This document shows positions 1 to 8,610 of a DNA stretch of 64,000 nucleotides, piece by piece. The stretch comes from Taklimakanibacter lacteus (GTDB lineage Bacteria > Pseudomonadota > Alphaproteobacteria > Rhizobiales > Aestuariivirgaceae). The DNA lies in the NCBI GenBank assembly GCA_003576695.1, contig QOZQ01000002.1:1-64000 (forward strand), written 5' to 3'. Under the pieces are notes generated by a model. That model did not search any database and was not told the DNA's origin. It saw only the letters and a program-made list of their open reading frames with translations. Numbering within the stretch: position 1 is the first letter of the stretch; each line of letters starts with the position of its first letter. Both the position numbers and the translations under genes were made by a program.

Positions 1-479
1 CCCGGCAGCGCGCTATAATCCGTCGCGCCCACATCCTCCCCCGCTTGCGTGAGGAGCGTGGTGATCTGGCCGCGGTGATGCGTCTGGTGATTGAACATAT
101 GCGTCACCAGCGCCCAGTTGAAATTGGTGAACTCGGCATCGCCCTTCACCGTCCTGAAGGTGAAGGACTGCCCGAGCCAGGCTTCGTCCACGGTCGCCGC
201 CCATTCCAGGATTTCGCGATCGAGCTCAGAGCGCGCGGCGCGCAGCATCGCTAGATCCGCCATCGGATCGCTGATCCGCGGCTTGCCTTCCCTGAAGCGC
301 CCCATCCAGATGAGATCGGCATAGCGCAGGTGATTGAGCGTGCCGAGGATCGACTTGAAGAAGGCGCCACGGTCGTGCGCGACCTCTTCCGCCGGCAGTC
401 GCCCCGCCGCGTCATAGACCTTGCCGTTCATCCACTCATTGTAGCGGGCCATGCTGACGACGTAGGGACGCGTGATCAT
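1..479 (-). CDS. DinB-family protein, 3' end outside window
   Basis: The reverse strand is open from an ATG at 479 to the left edge, about 159 codons without a stop, so the C-terminus is missing. The translation begins MITRPYVVSMARYNEWMN and carries the histidines expected of the DinB/YfiT four-helix metal-binding fold: TLNHLRYADLIW near residue 53 and HMFNHQTHHRGQ near residue 130. DinB-like proteins are putative metal-dependent, often thiol-linked transferases or hydrolases; the substrate cannot be read here. It is divergent from the downstream dehydrogenase with about 80 bp between starts. Family assignment is fairly sure, function is not. Confidence 0.8.
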   Translation of the reverse strand, partial: MITRPYVVSMARYNEWMNGKVYDAAGRLPAEEVAHDRGAFFKSILGTLNHLRYADLIWMGRFREGKPRISDPMADLAMLRAARSELDREILEWAATVDEAWLGQSFTFRTVKGDAEFTNFNWALVTHMFNHQTHHRGQITTLLTQAGEDVGATDYSALP

Positions 480-537
480 CGAATTCCGCTCCGATCCTTC
501 TTGCATTCGTGGATTCGTTGGCTGTAACTCACCTCAA

Positions 538-548
538 TTGTAGTACAA
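538..548. promoter_or_regulatory. Perfect 11-bp palindrome, candidate GntR/FadR-type operator
   Basis: TTGTA-G-TACAA is a perfect inverted repeat about 12 bp upstream of the dehydrogenase ATG at 560, just before its GGAG ribosome binding site. Its shape (TTGTA, one base, TACAA) resembles operators of FadR-subfamily GntR regulators of sugar-acid genes. A degenerate relative (TTGTAATACCC) lies at 4246-4256, upstream of the aldonate dehydratase. No GntR regulator gene is in the window. Regulatory role is inferred. Confidence 0.4.
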
Positions 549-559
549 AGGGAGTGCAC

Positions 560-1312
560 ATGTCGGCTGCCATCTATCCGAGCCTCAAGGGCAAGACGGT
601 TTTCATCACCGGTGGCGCCATGGGCATCGGCGAATCGATCGTCGAGGAATTCGCCAGGCAGGGCGCCAGGGTCGCCTTTGTCGATATCGCGAAGGAAGCG
701 GGAGAGAAGCTCAAGAACCGGCTCGCGGGCGACATATGGTTCGGCCACTGCGATGTCACCGACATTCCGGCGCTGCAGAAGGCCATTGCCGAAGCCGCGA
801 AAGCGCTCGGCCCCATCACCATCCTCGTCAACAATGCCGCCCATGACGAGCGCCATGCCTGGGACAGGATGACCCCCGACTATTGGGACCAGCGCATCGC
901 CATCAACCTCAAGCACCAGTTCTTCGCCGCGCAAGCCGTCATCCCGATGATGCAGAAGGCGGGCGGCGGCTCGATCATCAATCTGGGCTCCTGCTCATGG
1001 AAGATCGGCCAGGGCGGCATGGCCGCCTATACGGCGTCGAAATCGGGCGTCACCGGCCTGACGCGCTCGCTGGCGCGCGATCTCGGCCCCGACAATATCC
1101 GCGTCAACACCATCTCGCCCGGCTGGATCATGACCGAGCGACAGCTGAAGCTCTGGGTCACGCCCGAGGGCGAGAAGAAGATCATGGAAAACCAGTGCCT
1201 CAAGCGGAAGCTCTTGCCCGTCGACATCGCCCGCGTGGCCCTGTTCCTCGCCTCCGATGAATCGGGCGCCTGCACCAACCAGGATTTCACGGTCGACGGC
1301 GGCTGGGTATAG
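560..1312 (+). CDS. SDR-family aldose (probable D-xylose) 1-dehydrogenase
   Basis: A 250-aa short-chain dehydrogenase, probably oxidising an aldopentose to its lactone with NAD(P)+. The dinucleotide motif TGGAMGIG is at residues 17-24, an NNAA motif follows, and the catalytic pair is Y157-xxx-K161 (YTASK). The N-terminus (MSAAIYPSLKGK), DERH and PGW segments, and a C-terminal DGGW recall Caulobacter NAD-dependent xylose dehydrogenase from memory. The ATG at 560 was chosen because GGAG lies 5 bp upstream; longer versions lack a site. It converges with an epimerase-dehydratase pair of the same pathway, which supports a sugar substrate; L-arabinose or galactose remain possible. Confidence 0.82.
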   Translation: MSAAIYPSLKGKTVFITGGAMGIGESIVEEFARQGARVAFVDIAKEAGEKLKNRLAGDIWFGHCDVTDIPALQKAIAEAAKALGPITILVNNAAHDERHAWDRMTPDYWDQRIAINLKHQFFAAQAVIPMMQKAGGGSIINLGSCSWKIGQGGMAAYTASKSGVTGLTRSLARDLGPDNIRVNTISPGWIMTERQLKLWVTPEGEKKIMENQCLKRKLLPVDIARVALFLASDESGACTNQDFTVDGGWV

Positions 1313-1313
1313 A

Positions 1314-1358
1314 CGCATCATCCCGAAAAGTTGCAGACTTTTCGGATAAGATGATGCG
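1314..1358. repeat. Palindromic element (CCGAAAAGT type), possible bidirectional terminator
   Basis: Inverted repeat with outer arms CGCATCAT / ATGATGCG and inner arms CCGAAAAG / CTTTTCGG, located exactly between two convergent genes (stops at 1312 and 1404). Related copies occur at 13586-13635 and 34094-34142 and a truncated one near 24327-24347. It could terminate transcription from both sides. Confidence 0.7.
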
Positions 1359-1403
1359 CATAGAAAATCACCTTTGCCTCCAACGAGGGAGAGCGGAGTT
1401 GAT

Positions 1404-2414
1404 CTACACCGTATCGCTGTCGGGCCCGAAGCGCCATTCGATGCGGTGGCGATAGGTGTCGCCGGGCCTGAGCACGGCGGAGGGGAAATTCTCGTGGTTG
1501 GGCGCATCGGGCCAGTTCTGCGGCTCGAGCGCCAGCGACCCGAAGCGCCGGAGCGTGGCGCCGTTCTTGCCCTTGTAATCGGGCCCGTGATGGTTGCCGG
1601 TATAGAATTGCAGGCCGGGCTCGGTGGTGAAGAGATCGAGCTGCCGCCCGCCGGCCGAGACGCTCGCCGCGTGATGCAGCGCGCCGCGCTCGCCCTCCAG
1701 GCAGAAATTATTGTCGAAGCCGGTCTCGCCCAGCGCCTCGTCGAGCAGCACCGGCTCGCGGAAATCGTAATTGGTGCCGGATACGAAGCTCACATGCCCG
1801 GTCGGGATCAGCGCGCGGTCGGTCGGCGTATAGGTCTGGGCCGAGATCTGCAGCACATGGTCGCCCACCGTCTCGGCGCCGGAGAGATTCCAGTACACGT
1901 GATTGGTGAGGTTGACGATGGTCGCCCGCCGTGTCGTCGCTTCGAGTTCGCAGGAAAGCGTGTCCTCGTCGAACCGGTAGGTGCAGCGCGCCTTGAGTTT
2001 GCCGGGATAGCCTTCCTCGCGATTGGGCGAGACGAGCGTGAAGACGAGCGCGTCACCGTCGATCTCCGCCTGCCAGATGCGGCGATGGAAGCCCTGCGCG
2101 CCGCCATGCAGGTGGTTGGGCGGCTCGTTGACGCCGAGCTGGCGCTCCTTGTCGTTGAGCATGAACCTGCCGTTCTCGATGCGGTTGGCGAAGCGCCCGC
2201 ATGTGGCGCCGGCATAGATGTCGCTTGCCGGAATTTCCTCCGGCCGCTCGGGTCCCTGGACGATGTCGAAGCCGTCGGGAAAAGCGAGCCCCATCAGCCG
2301 TGCCCCCACGGATGTGAAAGTGGCGCGATAGCCCTGATCGGACACGATCTCGAAATTGCGCGCCGCCTCGCCCTCGAATGTACCCGCTTCGAGTTCGGCG
2401 AGGCGCGCCGGCAT
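1404..2414 (-). CDS. galM: Aldose 1-epimerase (mutarotase)
   Basis: A 336-aa GalM-type epimerase interconverting alpha and beta anomers of aldoses. Visible family motifs are GRFANRIENGRF, the NHLHGG histidine, the HVYWNL histidine (catalytic acid) and the C-terminal LALEPQNWPDAPN glutamate (catalytic base). The start at 2414 overlaps the stop of the upstream dehydratase by one base (TGATG on the reverse strand), indicating translational coupling. Placing mutarotase after an aldonate dehydratase and beside an aldose dehydrogenase fits an oxidative pentose pathway, where it would supply the anomer the dehydrogenase uses. Confidence 0.88.
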   Translation of the reverse strand: MPARLAELEAGTFEGEAARNFEIVSDQGYRATFTSVGARLMGLAFPDGFDIVQGPERPEEIPASDIYAGATCGRFANRIENGRFMLNDKERQLGVNEPPNHLHGGAQGFHRRIWQAEIDGDALVFTLVSPNREEGYPGKLKARCTYRFDEDTLSCELEATTRRATIVNLTNHVYWNLSGAETVGDHVLQISAQTYTPTDRALIPTGHVSFVSGTNYDFREPVLLDEALGETGFDNNFCLEGERGALHHAASVSAGGRQLDLFTTEPGLQFYTGNHHGPDYKGKNGATLRRFGSLALEPQNWPDAPNHENFPSAVLRPGDTYRHRIEWRFGPDSDTV

Positions 2415-4207
2415 CAATGATTGTCGCGCGGCAGACCCTTGGTCTGCGCGATCTTCTGGTATTTGACCGCGGGCTTCAGCACCATGCCCTGCGCCAGCTG
2501 GTCGACATTGGCGCGGAAGATCTCCTGCCACGGCGTCTGCGCCTCGGGGACATGATAGCCGCCATTGGCCTTGAGCGCGGCGCGGCGTTTCTCCAGCTCT
2601 TCTTTCGGGATAAGAATATCGGCCGTCCCCTTGTTGAGGTCGATTCGTACTTTATCGCCGTCTTTCAGCAAGGCAAGGCCGCCGCCCGCCGCCGCTTCGG
2701 GCGACGCATTGAGGATCGAAGGCGAGCCCGACGTGCCCGATTGCCGCCCGTCGCCGATGCAGGGCAGCGAATGCACCCCCTTCTTCAACAGCGAGCCGGG
2801 TGCGCGCATGTTCACCACTTCCGCAGCGCCCGGATAGCCGAGCGGCCCGGTGCCGCGCATGAACAGGATCGTATGCTCGTCGATATTGAGCTTCGGGTCG
2901 TCGATGCGCTTGTGATAGTCCTCAGGTCCGTCGAACACGACGGCCTTCGCCTCGAAGGCATTGGGATCCTTGGGGTCGGAGAGATAGCGCTGGCGGAATT
3001 CGTCCGAGATCACGCTCGTCTTCATGATCGCCGCGTCGAACAGGTTGCCCTTCAGCATCTTGAAGCCGGCATGCTTCTTGATCGGCTCCTCATAGGCCTT
3101 GATGACCTCGCGGTTGGCGGAGAACCTGCCTGTGCAGTTCTCGCCCATCGTCTTGCCGTTGACGGTGATCGCATCCTCATGGATGCGCTTCGCCTTGATG
3201 AGCTCGGCCACGACCGCCGGCACGCCGCCGGCGCGATGATAGTCCTCGCCCAGATATTCGCCCGCCGGCTGCAGGTTGACGAGCAGCGGGATGTCATAGC
3301 CATGCTTTTCCCAGTCGGCGACCTCGAGCGGCACGCCGATATGGCGGGCGATGGCATTGAGATGGATCGGGCAGTTGGTCGACCCGCCGATCGCCGAATT
3401 GACCGCAATGGCGTTCTCGAAGGCCTTGCGGGTGAGGATCTTGTCGGGGGTCATGTCCTCATGCACCATCTCGACGATGCGCATTCCGGTGCGATAGGCG
3501 ATCTGGCCGCGCTCGCGGTAAGGGGCGGGGATCGCGGCATTGCCGGGCAGCGTCATGCCCAGCGCCTCGGCCAGCGAGTTCATCGAGGTCGCCGTGCCCA
3601 TGGTGTTGCAGAAGCCGGTCGAGGGAGCGGAGGAGGCGACCAGCTCGACGAAGCCTTCATGATCGATGTCGCCGGTGGCGAGAAGCTCGCGCGCCTTCCA
3701 CAGGATGGTGCCGGAGCCGGTGCGCTCGCCATTGTGCCAGCCATTGAGCATGGGGCCGGAGGAGAGCGCGATGGCCGGGATATTGACGGTCGCCGCCGCC
3801 ATCAGCGCGGCGGGCGTGGTCTTGTCGCAGCCGATGGTGAGCACCACGCCGTCGATCGGATAGCCGTAGAGGACCTCGACCAGGCTCAGATAGGTCAGGT
3901 TGCGGTCGAGCGAGGCGGTCGGCCTTTTGCCGGTCTCCTGCATCGGATGGGTGGGGAATTCGAGGGGCACGCCGCCCGCCGCGATGATGCCGTCGCGCAC
4001 CCTTTTGGCGAGCTCGACATGCGCCCGGTTGCACGGCGACAGGTCCGAGCCCGTTTGCGCGATGCCGATGATCGGCTTGCCCGACTGCAGCTCCTCGCGG
4101 GTGAAGCCGTAATTGAGATAGCGCTCGAGATAGAGCGCCGTCATGTCGATATTGTCGGGATTGTCGAACCAGGCCTTGGACCTGAGCTTGGGCAGGGATT
4201 TTTTCAT
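2414..4207 (-). CDS. xylD: IlvD/Edd-family dehydratase, probable D-xylonate dehydratase
   Basis: A 597-aa dehydratase converting a sugar acid to its 2-keto-3-deoxy form. Iron-sulfur ligands are recognisable at C59 (GSDLSPCN), C127 (TIGCDKT) and C200 (GFCNTMG), nearly the same numbering as remembered for Caulobacter XylD. The N-terminal [18 protein letters not shown], internal [13 protein letters not shown] and final [16 protein letters not shown] are typical of the pentonate/xylonate subgroup rather than of IlvD for branched amino acids. The ATG at 4207 matches family length; an upstream extension runs into repeat DNA. Operon with galM. Specificity (xylonate versus arabinonate or galactonate) is inferred. 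Confidence 0.85.
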   Translation of the reverse strand: MKKSLPKLRSKAWFDNPDNIDMTALYLERYLNYGFTREELQSGKPIIGIAQTGSDLSPCNRAHVELAKRVRDGIIAAGGVPLEFPTHPMQETGKRPTASLDRNLTYLSLVEVLYGYPIDGVVLTIGCDKTTPAALMAAATVNIPAIALSSGPMLNGWHNGERTGSGTILWKARELLATGDIDHEGFVELVASSAPSTGFCNTMGTATSMNSLAEALGMTLPGNAAIPAPYRERGQIAYRTGMRIVEMVHEDMTPDKILTRKAFENAIAVNSAIGGSTNCPIHLNAIARHIGVPLEVADWEKHGYDIPLLVNLQPAGEYLGEDYHRAGGVPAVVAELIKAKRIHEDAITVNGKTMGENCTGRFSANREVIKAYEEPIKKHAGFKMLKGNLFDAAIMKTSVISDEFRQRYLSDPKDPNAFEAKAVVFDGPEDYHKRIDDPKLNIDEHTILFMRGTGPLGYPGAAEVVNMRAPGSLLKKGVHSLPCIGDGRQSGTSGSPSILNASPEAAAGGGLALLKDGDKVRIDLNKGTADILIPKEELEKRRAALKANGGYHVPEAQTPWQEIFRANVDQLAQGMVLKPAVKYQKIAQTKGLPRDNH

Positions 4208-4294
4208 GTCATACAAATAGCCGACCACCCCCTCGGGGAGCAAGCTTGTAATACCCTCGCCCTGCAAGCATTGGCGCCGCTGCCGGAAGGTTTC

Positions 4295-4454
4295 CCCCTC
4301 GCCCGTTGCGAAGCAACGGGAGAGGGTGGCCGAAGGCCGGGTGAGGGCACTTTGCCCGAAGATAGAGTGCTTTTGAAGGTTTCGCAGGCGTCCAGAAAGA
4401 GCCCTCATCCGCCCTTTGGGCACCTTCTCCCACGCTGCGCGCGGGAGAAGGGGA
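4295..4454. repeat. Pair of REP-like palindromes (family CTCGCCCGTTGCGAAG)
   Basis: Two divergently oriented palindromic elements fill the 316-bp gap between divergent xylD and prmB. Copy one spans about 4295-4347 (CCGTTGC-GAA-GCAACGG stem, then GTGAGGG); copy two spans about 4402-4454 (CTCATCCG ... CTTCTCCC ... GGGAGAAG). A closely similar pair lies at 54208-54342 and a single unit at 52793-52828. Confidence 0.75.
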
Positions 4455-4523
4455 GTCTGTGCGGGGCGAGGGTAAGGTGCGACCCCTTGGCGCGGCAGGC
4501 CCCAGCCGCTATGGGGTTTTGTC

Positions 4524-5432
4524 ATGAAAGCCCATGCCGACGACCTCATCTCCATCCGCGATATGCTGCGTTTCGCGGTCAGCCGCTTCACCGAGGCCGG
4601 GCTCGCTTTCGGCCAGGGCACGACGGGGGCGGTCGACGAGGCGGCCTTCCTCATTCTCGAAAGCCTTCACCTTCCGGTTGACGACATCAATCCCTGGGCC
4701 GATGCGCGGTTGACCAAGGCGGAACGGGAAGCGCTGCTCGCCCGCATCGAGGAGCGCGTCTCCAAGCGCAAGCCCGCCGCCTATCTCACCCGCAAGGCCT
4801 ATATCCAGGGCATTCCCTTCCATGTCGATGAGCGGGTGATCGTGCCGCGCTCCTTCATCGGCGAGTTGCTGTTCTCCGATCTCTTCGGCGGCGAGGGCTT
4901 CACCCTGGTGCCGGATCCCTCATCCATCGGCCGCGTGCTCGATCTGTGCTCGGGCTCCGGCTGCCTGGCCATCCTCGCCGCCCATGTCTTTCCCAATGCG
5001 GAAGTGGATGCCGTCGAATTGTCACCCCAGGCGGCCGAGGTGGCGCGCCTCAACATTGCGGAATCGGGCTATGCCGACCGCCTGCGCCTCTACGAGGGCG
5101 ATCTGTTCCAGCCGGTGGCCAAGGAGCGCTACGACCTCATCCTTACCAACCCGCCCTATGTCGATGCCGAGGCGATGGAGGCGCTGCCGCCGGAATTCCG
5201 CCACGAGCCGGCGATGGCGCTCGATGGCGGCGAGGACGGTCTCGACATCGTGCGCCGGATCCTGGCCGAGGTGCCCCGCCATCTCAATCCGGGCGGCGGC
5301 CTTCTCTGCGAGATCGGCCGCGGCCGCGAGATCCTGGAAGACGACTATCCCGAGCTCGATTTCTTCTGGCTCGATACCGCCGAGAGCGAAGGCGAGGTCT
5401 TCTGGCTCACCGCCGACAAATTCGGCCGTTGA
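4524..5432 (+). CDS. prmB: Ribosomal protein L3 glutamine N5-methyltransferase
   Basis: A 302-aa SAM-dependent methyltransferase of the HemK/PrmB group, which methylates a glutamine side chain. The SAM-binding loop reads [13 protein letters not shown] around residues 138-150, followed by the acidic VDAVELS strand, and the diagnostic NPPYVD motif lies near residue 210. The N-terminal helical region ([22 protein letters not shown]) and length favour PrmB (L3) over PrmC (release factors). It starts right after a repeat pair and stands alone. Confidence 0.88.
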   Translation: MKAHADDLISIRDMLRFAVSRFTEAGLAFGQGTTGAVDEAAFLILESLHLPVDDINPWADARLTKAEREALLARIEERVSKRKPAAYLTRKAYIQGIPFHVDERVIVPRSFIGELLFSDLFGGEGFTLVPDPSSIGRVLDLCSGSGCLAILAAHVFPNAEVDAVELSPQAAEVARLNIAESGYADRLRLYEGDLFQPVAKERYDLILTNPPYVDAEAMEALPPEFRHEPAMALDGGEDGLDIVRRILAEVPRHLNPGGGLLCEIGRGREILEDDYPELDFFWLDTAESEGEVFWLTADKFGR

Positions 5433-5493
5433 GCCGCCCCGCGCATAACCCGCCGTCATCCCGGCGCCGGGGTGACGAATGTGAGCGAGAGTA

Positions 5494-5648
5494 TCAGACC
5501 ACGCTGCGCACCCGTCCACTGGGCGACGTCCCATAGCTCTCGCGATAGCGCCTGGCGAAATGCGAGCGCGATGCATAGCCGGCGGCTTCCGCCGCGCTGA
5601 GGCTCGACGCGCCTTTGGCGATCGCCGCCTGTCCGGCGCGCAGCCTTT
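5494..5648 (-). pseudogene. Duplicated 3' fragment of the adjacent AraC gene
   Basis: On the reverse strand this encodes only the final helix-turn-helix segment (AAGYASRSHFARRYRESYG region) of the AraC regulator at 5774-6649, ending at the equivalent stop (5494-5496). Upstream of 5648 homology stops abruptly and a palindromic repeat begins, so there is no start or sensor domain. A few substitutions separate it from the functional copy. It is a remnant of a tandem duplication, unlikely to be expressed as protein. Confidence 0.85.
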
Positions 5649-5657
5649 AAATCTCAC

Positions 5658-5757
5658 CGTCATCCCGGCGAAAGCCGGGACCCACTGAATAAGCGCAAGC
5701 GGGCGGCGCTGCTCGGCTGAGAGAATTTAGGGGGCCCGGGCTTGCGCCGGGGTGACG
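5658..5757. repeat. GTCATCCCGGCGAAAG-family palindromic repeat
   Basis: Starts CGTCATCCCGGCGAAAGCCGG and ends CGCCGGGGTGACG, with about 60 bp of less conserved sequence between. The same family occurs near 19909, 21792, 46127, 48368, 51474 and 62765. A collapsed remnant of the element is at 5455-5478. Confidence 0.8.
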
Positions 5758-5773
5758 AATGTGAGCGAGAGTT

Positions 5774-6649
5774 TCAGACCACGCTACGCACCCTTCCACT
5801 GGGCGACGTCCCATAGCTCTCGCGATAGCGCCTGGCGAAATGCGAGCGCGATGCATAGCCGGCGGCTTCCGCAGCACCTAGGCTCGACGCGCCGCTGGCG
5901 ATCGCCGCCTGTCCGGCGCGCAGCTTTTCCCGGCGCAAAAGTGCTCGGAACGATGATCCCTCCAGCGCCAGCCGCCGTCTCAAGGTCGAGGCGCCGAGCC
6001 CGGTCTCTTTGGCAATGCGCTCCACGGTCCAATCCTCGCTCGGAGCACTTCCGATCAGCCAGGCCACCTCATCGCGCAACGGCATCGTGAACAGCGCCCG
6101 TGCCTCGGGCAGCGGTCTGAGCAGGGTCAGCACTTCCGACAGCCGCAGCGCCTGCACCGCCTCGCTCATCGCCTCATCGCGGATCATGGTCGCCGCATGG
6201 CAGAGGCCCTCGACCAGATCCTCGCTCAGCGCCACGCTGAAGGCGCGCGAGACCTGCTCGCGCCCGCGCCGCTCGGCGAGGCTCAGGGGCGGCACGGCGT
6301 CCGGCAGCATCGGCACTTCCAGGACGAGCGATTCATAGACGCCGGAGTCGCCCGGAATATTCACCACATTCATCGGCACATTGCGCGGCAGCACGATCAC
6401 CGATCCGGGCCGGAAGGTCCGGGCCACATCGCCGAGCCACACTTCCTTGGCGCCCCGAAGCACGATGCCGATCACAGGATGCGGCAGCTTGATGGCGGCC
6501 AGCCGCTCGCGCTTCAGCGCACAATAGGAGAACAGGTTGCGCGCATGGTTGTGCACGCCCTCAGCCGTGGCCGGCGCCCGGAAGCCGCGCAGCCGGGAGA
6601 CCAGCGCGTGGCGCAGGCGGTCGTTGCTCTGGGGCACATGGATATTCAT
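5774..6649 (-). CDS. AraC-family transcriptional regulator
   Basis: A 291-aa regulator with an N-terminal cupin-like effector domain (LPHPVIGIVLRGAKEVWLG, then FRPGSVIVLPRNVPMNV) and a C-terminal double helix-turn-helix: WTVERIAKETGLGASTLRRRL and AAEAAGYASRSHFARRYRES, followed by the family's typical G-SP ending. The start at 6649 gives a normal-length protein; an upstream extension enters the shared promoter. It is divergent from the exported metallo-beta-lactamase-fold gene, 130 bp away, and is its likely regulator. Its 3' end has been duplicated downstream. Confidence 0.88.
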   Translation of the reverse strand: MNIHVPQSNDRLRHALVSRLRGFRAPATAEGVHNHARNLFSYCALKRERLAAIKLPHPVIGIVLRGAKEVWLGDVARTFRPGSVIVLPRNVPMNVVNIPGDSGVYESLVLEVPMLPDAVPPLSLAERRGREQVSRAFSVALSEDLVEGLCHAATMIRDEAMSEAVQALRLSEVLTLLRPLPEARALFTMPLRDEVAWLIGSAPSEDWTVERIAKETGLGASTLRRRLALEGSSFRALLRREKLRAGQAAIASGASSLGAAEAAGYASRSHFARRYRESYGTSPSGRVRSVV

Positions 6650-6779
6650 GGGCCTGACTGTAGCGCGCCGGTGCCTCGCGAAAAACCACCGAAGTGAGCA
6701 TTTCGGGCTCAAGCCCGGGCGGCTCCGGCCCGTTCCCGGCCCGGCTCCCGGGCAGATTGCGGGGGAAAGGAGTCCCCTC

Positions 6780-7613
6780 ATGAAGTTTCTGAAGTTTCTC
6801 GTGGCGGCCGCTTGCGCCGTGCCTTTCGCCGGATCGGCGCAGGCCGCCGATCTCGAGCTCTGGCGTCTCGATTGCGGCAGCGTGGAAGTGCGCGACCTGT
6901 CGCTCTTCTCCGATGCGTTCGGCTATGGCGGCACGCACCGGACTTTGACCGACAGCTGCTATCTCATCCGTCATGACAAGCAATATATGCTGTGGGACAC
7001 GGGCCTGCCGGCGGCGCTGATCGGCTCCAAGCCCGACGCCAAGGCGCCCATTGTGCCGTCGCTTACGATCGATATTCCAAGCCAGCTCGCGAAAATCGGC
7101 GTGAAGCCCGAGCAGATCGGCTATATCGGCATCAGCCACTATCATTTCGATCATGTCGGCCAGGCGGCGGCTTTTCCGGATGCCGTGCTGCTGATCGGTA
7201 AGCCCGATTTCGACGCGCTGAAACTGCCGCCGCCGCCTTTCGGCGTCGAGCCGAAGCTGCTGCAGCCCTGGCTTTCGGGGAAATCGAAGGTCGAGCCCGT
7301 GTCGGGCGATCACGATGTCTTCGGCGATGGCAGCGTCGTCGTCCTGAAGATGCCGGGCCATACGCCGGGCGAGACGAGCCTGCTGCTGCGCTTGGCCGAG
7401 AGCGGCCCCGTCCTCTTGTCCGGCGACGTCGTGCATTTCGAGGAGCAGCTTGCCAATCGCGGCGTGCCGCCCTTCAACTGGGATCGCGCCCAAAGCCTGG
7501 CCTCGATGGACCGCCTGACATCCATCGCGAAAAATCTCGGCGCCAAGATCATCATCCAGCATGACGAGAACGATATCGCCAAGCTGCCCGCTTTCCCCAA
7601 AAGCGCCCGCTGA
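6780..7613 (+). CDS. Exported MBL-fold hydrolase, N-acyl-homoserine lactonase-like
   Basis: A 277-aa protein with a clear signal peptide (MKFLKFLVAAACAVPFAGSAQA, cleavage about residue 22) followed by a metallo-beta-lactamase fold. The zinc motif HxHxDH is H120-Y-H122-F-D124-H125; further ligands are the GHTPGE histidine, the LLSGDVVH aspartate and the IIQHDEND histidine. The layout (WRLDCG start, LWDTGLP, HYHFDHVG) matches lactonases of the AttM/AiiA-like family, so opening of acyl-homoserine lactones or related lactones in the periplasm is plausible but unproven. A strong site (AAAGGAG) precedes the ATG at 6780. Confidence 0.82.
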   Translation: MKFLKFLVAAACAVPFAGSAQAADLELWRLDCGSVEVRDLSLFSDAFGYGGTHRTLTDSCYLIRHDKQYMLWDTGLPAALIGSKPDAKAPIVPSLTIDIPSQLAKIGVKPEQIGYIGISHYHFDHVGQAAAFPDAVLLIGKPDFDALKLPPPPFGVEPKLLQPWLSGKSKVEPVSGDHDVFGDGSVVVLKMPGHTPGETSLLLRLAESGPVLLSGDVVHFEEQLANRGVPPFNWDRAQSLASMDRLTSIAKNLGAKIIIQHDENDIAKLPAFPKSAR

Positions 7614-7620
7614 ACAGCAC

Positions 7621-7667
7621 TCCCTCCCCGCGAAGTGGGGAGGGTCCGCCGTGAGGCGGGGGTGGGG
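7621..7667. repeat. REP-like palindrome (CCCTCCCC family)
   Basis: CCCTCCCCGC-GAA-GTGGGGAGGG stem followed by CCGCC-GTGA-GGCGG between the convergent ends of the MBL-fold gene and the ABC permease. It resembles the elements at 28493-28638 and 49425-49570. Confidence 0.7.
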
Positions 7668-7668
7668 T

Positions 7669-8610
7669 CTATCTCTCCCCCTTGCGATAGGGAATCATCA
7701 GCGCGCGCGGATAGGAAGCGCGGCGCGACATGAGGATGAGCGCCAGGATCGAGAGCGCATAGGGCAGCATTAGGAAGATCTGATAGGGCACGAATATGCC
7801 GGCAAGCTGCTGCAATCTCAGCTGATAGGCATCGAAGGCGGCGAACAGCAGGGCGCCGAGCAGCGCCTTGCCCGGCCGCCACGAGCCGAAGACGACGAGC
7901 GCGATGGCGATCCAGCCCCGGCCATTGACCATCTCGAAATAGAAGGAGTTGAAGGCGGACAGCGTCAGGAAGGCGCCGCCGATGCCCATGAGCGCGCTGC
8001 CCGCCACCACGGCCATGATGCGCACCCGCGTCACATCGATGCCCTGCGCTTCGACGGCTGCCGGATTCTCGCCCGCGGTGCGCACCGCAAGCCCGGCGGG
8101 CGTGCGATAGAGGAACCAGCCGACGAGCCCTGCCGCGATGAAGGCAAGATAGGTCAGCGGCGTCTGGCGGAACAGCGCCTCGCCGAGAAACGGAATGTCG
8201 GAGAGGACCGGAACGGGCCACGGTGCGAAAGGCTCGATCTTGGGCGGCGACGTCACTTCCGGGAAAGCGAGCCGGTAGGTGTAGTAAGTGAGGCTCGCCG
8301 CGAAGAGCGTGATGCCGATGCCGGTCACATGCTGCGACAGGCCGAGCGGCACCACCAGCATCGCATGCAGGAGGCCGAAGGCAGAGCCCGCCAGCGCCGC
8401 CGCCACCACACCGAGCCACAGATCGCCGCCCTGATAGACGGTGAACCAGCCGGCAAAGGCGCCGACCGTCATGATGCCCTCGATGCCGAGATTGAGCACG
8501 CCGGCGCGTTCCGAGATGAGCTCGCCCAGGGTCGCGAAGATCAGCGGCGAGGCGATGCGGATGGCGGCAGCCCACAGGCTGGCGGAGAAGAGGATATCGA
8601 GCGCGTCCAT
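7669..8610 (-). CDS. BMP-type ABC importer permease (second subunit)
   Basis: A 313-aa multi-pass inner-membrane permease of the branched-chain/BMP family (PnrA- or NupQ-like). The conserved ERAGVLNLGIEGIM motif after the first helix and the AGENPAAVEAQGIDV coupling segment near residue 180 are visible; about eight hydrophobic segments follow the usual order. It directly abuts the other permease (stop at 8611-8613), the last gene of a four-gene operon ATPase, permease, permease downstream of the binding protein. Likely imports nucleosides or related compounds. Confidence 0.88.
   Translation of the reverse strand: MDALDILFSASLWAAAIRIASPLIFATLGELISERAGVLNLGIEGIMTVGAFAGWFTVYQGGDLWLGVVAAALAGSAFGLLHAMLVVPLGLSQHVTGIGITLFAASLTYYTYRLAFPEVTSPPKIEPFAPWPVPVLSDIPFLGEALFRQTPLTYLAFIAAGLVGWFLYRTPAGLAVRTAGENPAAVEAQGIDVTRVRIMAVVAGSALMGIGGAFLTLSAFNSFYFEMVNGRGWIAIALVVFGSWRPGKALLGALLFAAFDAYQLRLQQLAGIFVPYQIFLMLPYALSILALILMSRRASYPRALMIPYRKGER

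Larger units (their letters stand above)
5465..5928. repeat. Direct duplication with 280-bp spacing
   Basis: Bases about 5465-5648 reappear at 5745-5928 with few mismatches. Each copy begins CCGGGGTGACGAATGTGAG and continues through the last roughly 50 codons of the AraC gene. The spacing unit contains a GTCATCCCGG-family palindrome. The left copy is a dead duplicate; the right one is the end of the intact gene. Confidence 0.85.

Noticed and set aside
2378-4681. Long open frame on the plus strand opposite the dehydratase
   Set aside because: It is antisense to a gene with clear catalytic motifs and has no family resemblance; long antisense frames are expected at this GC and codon bias.
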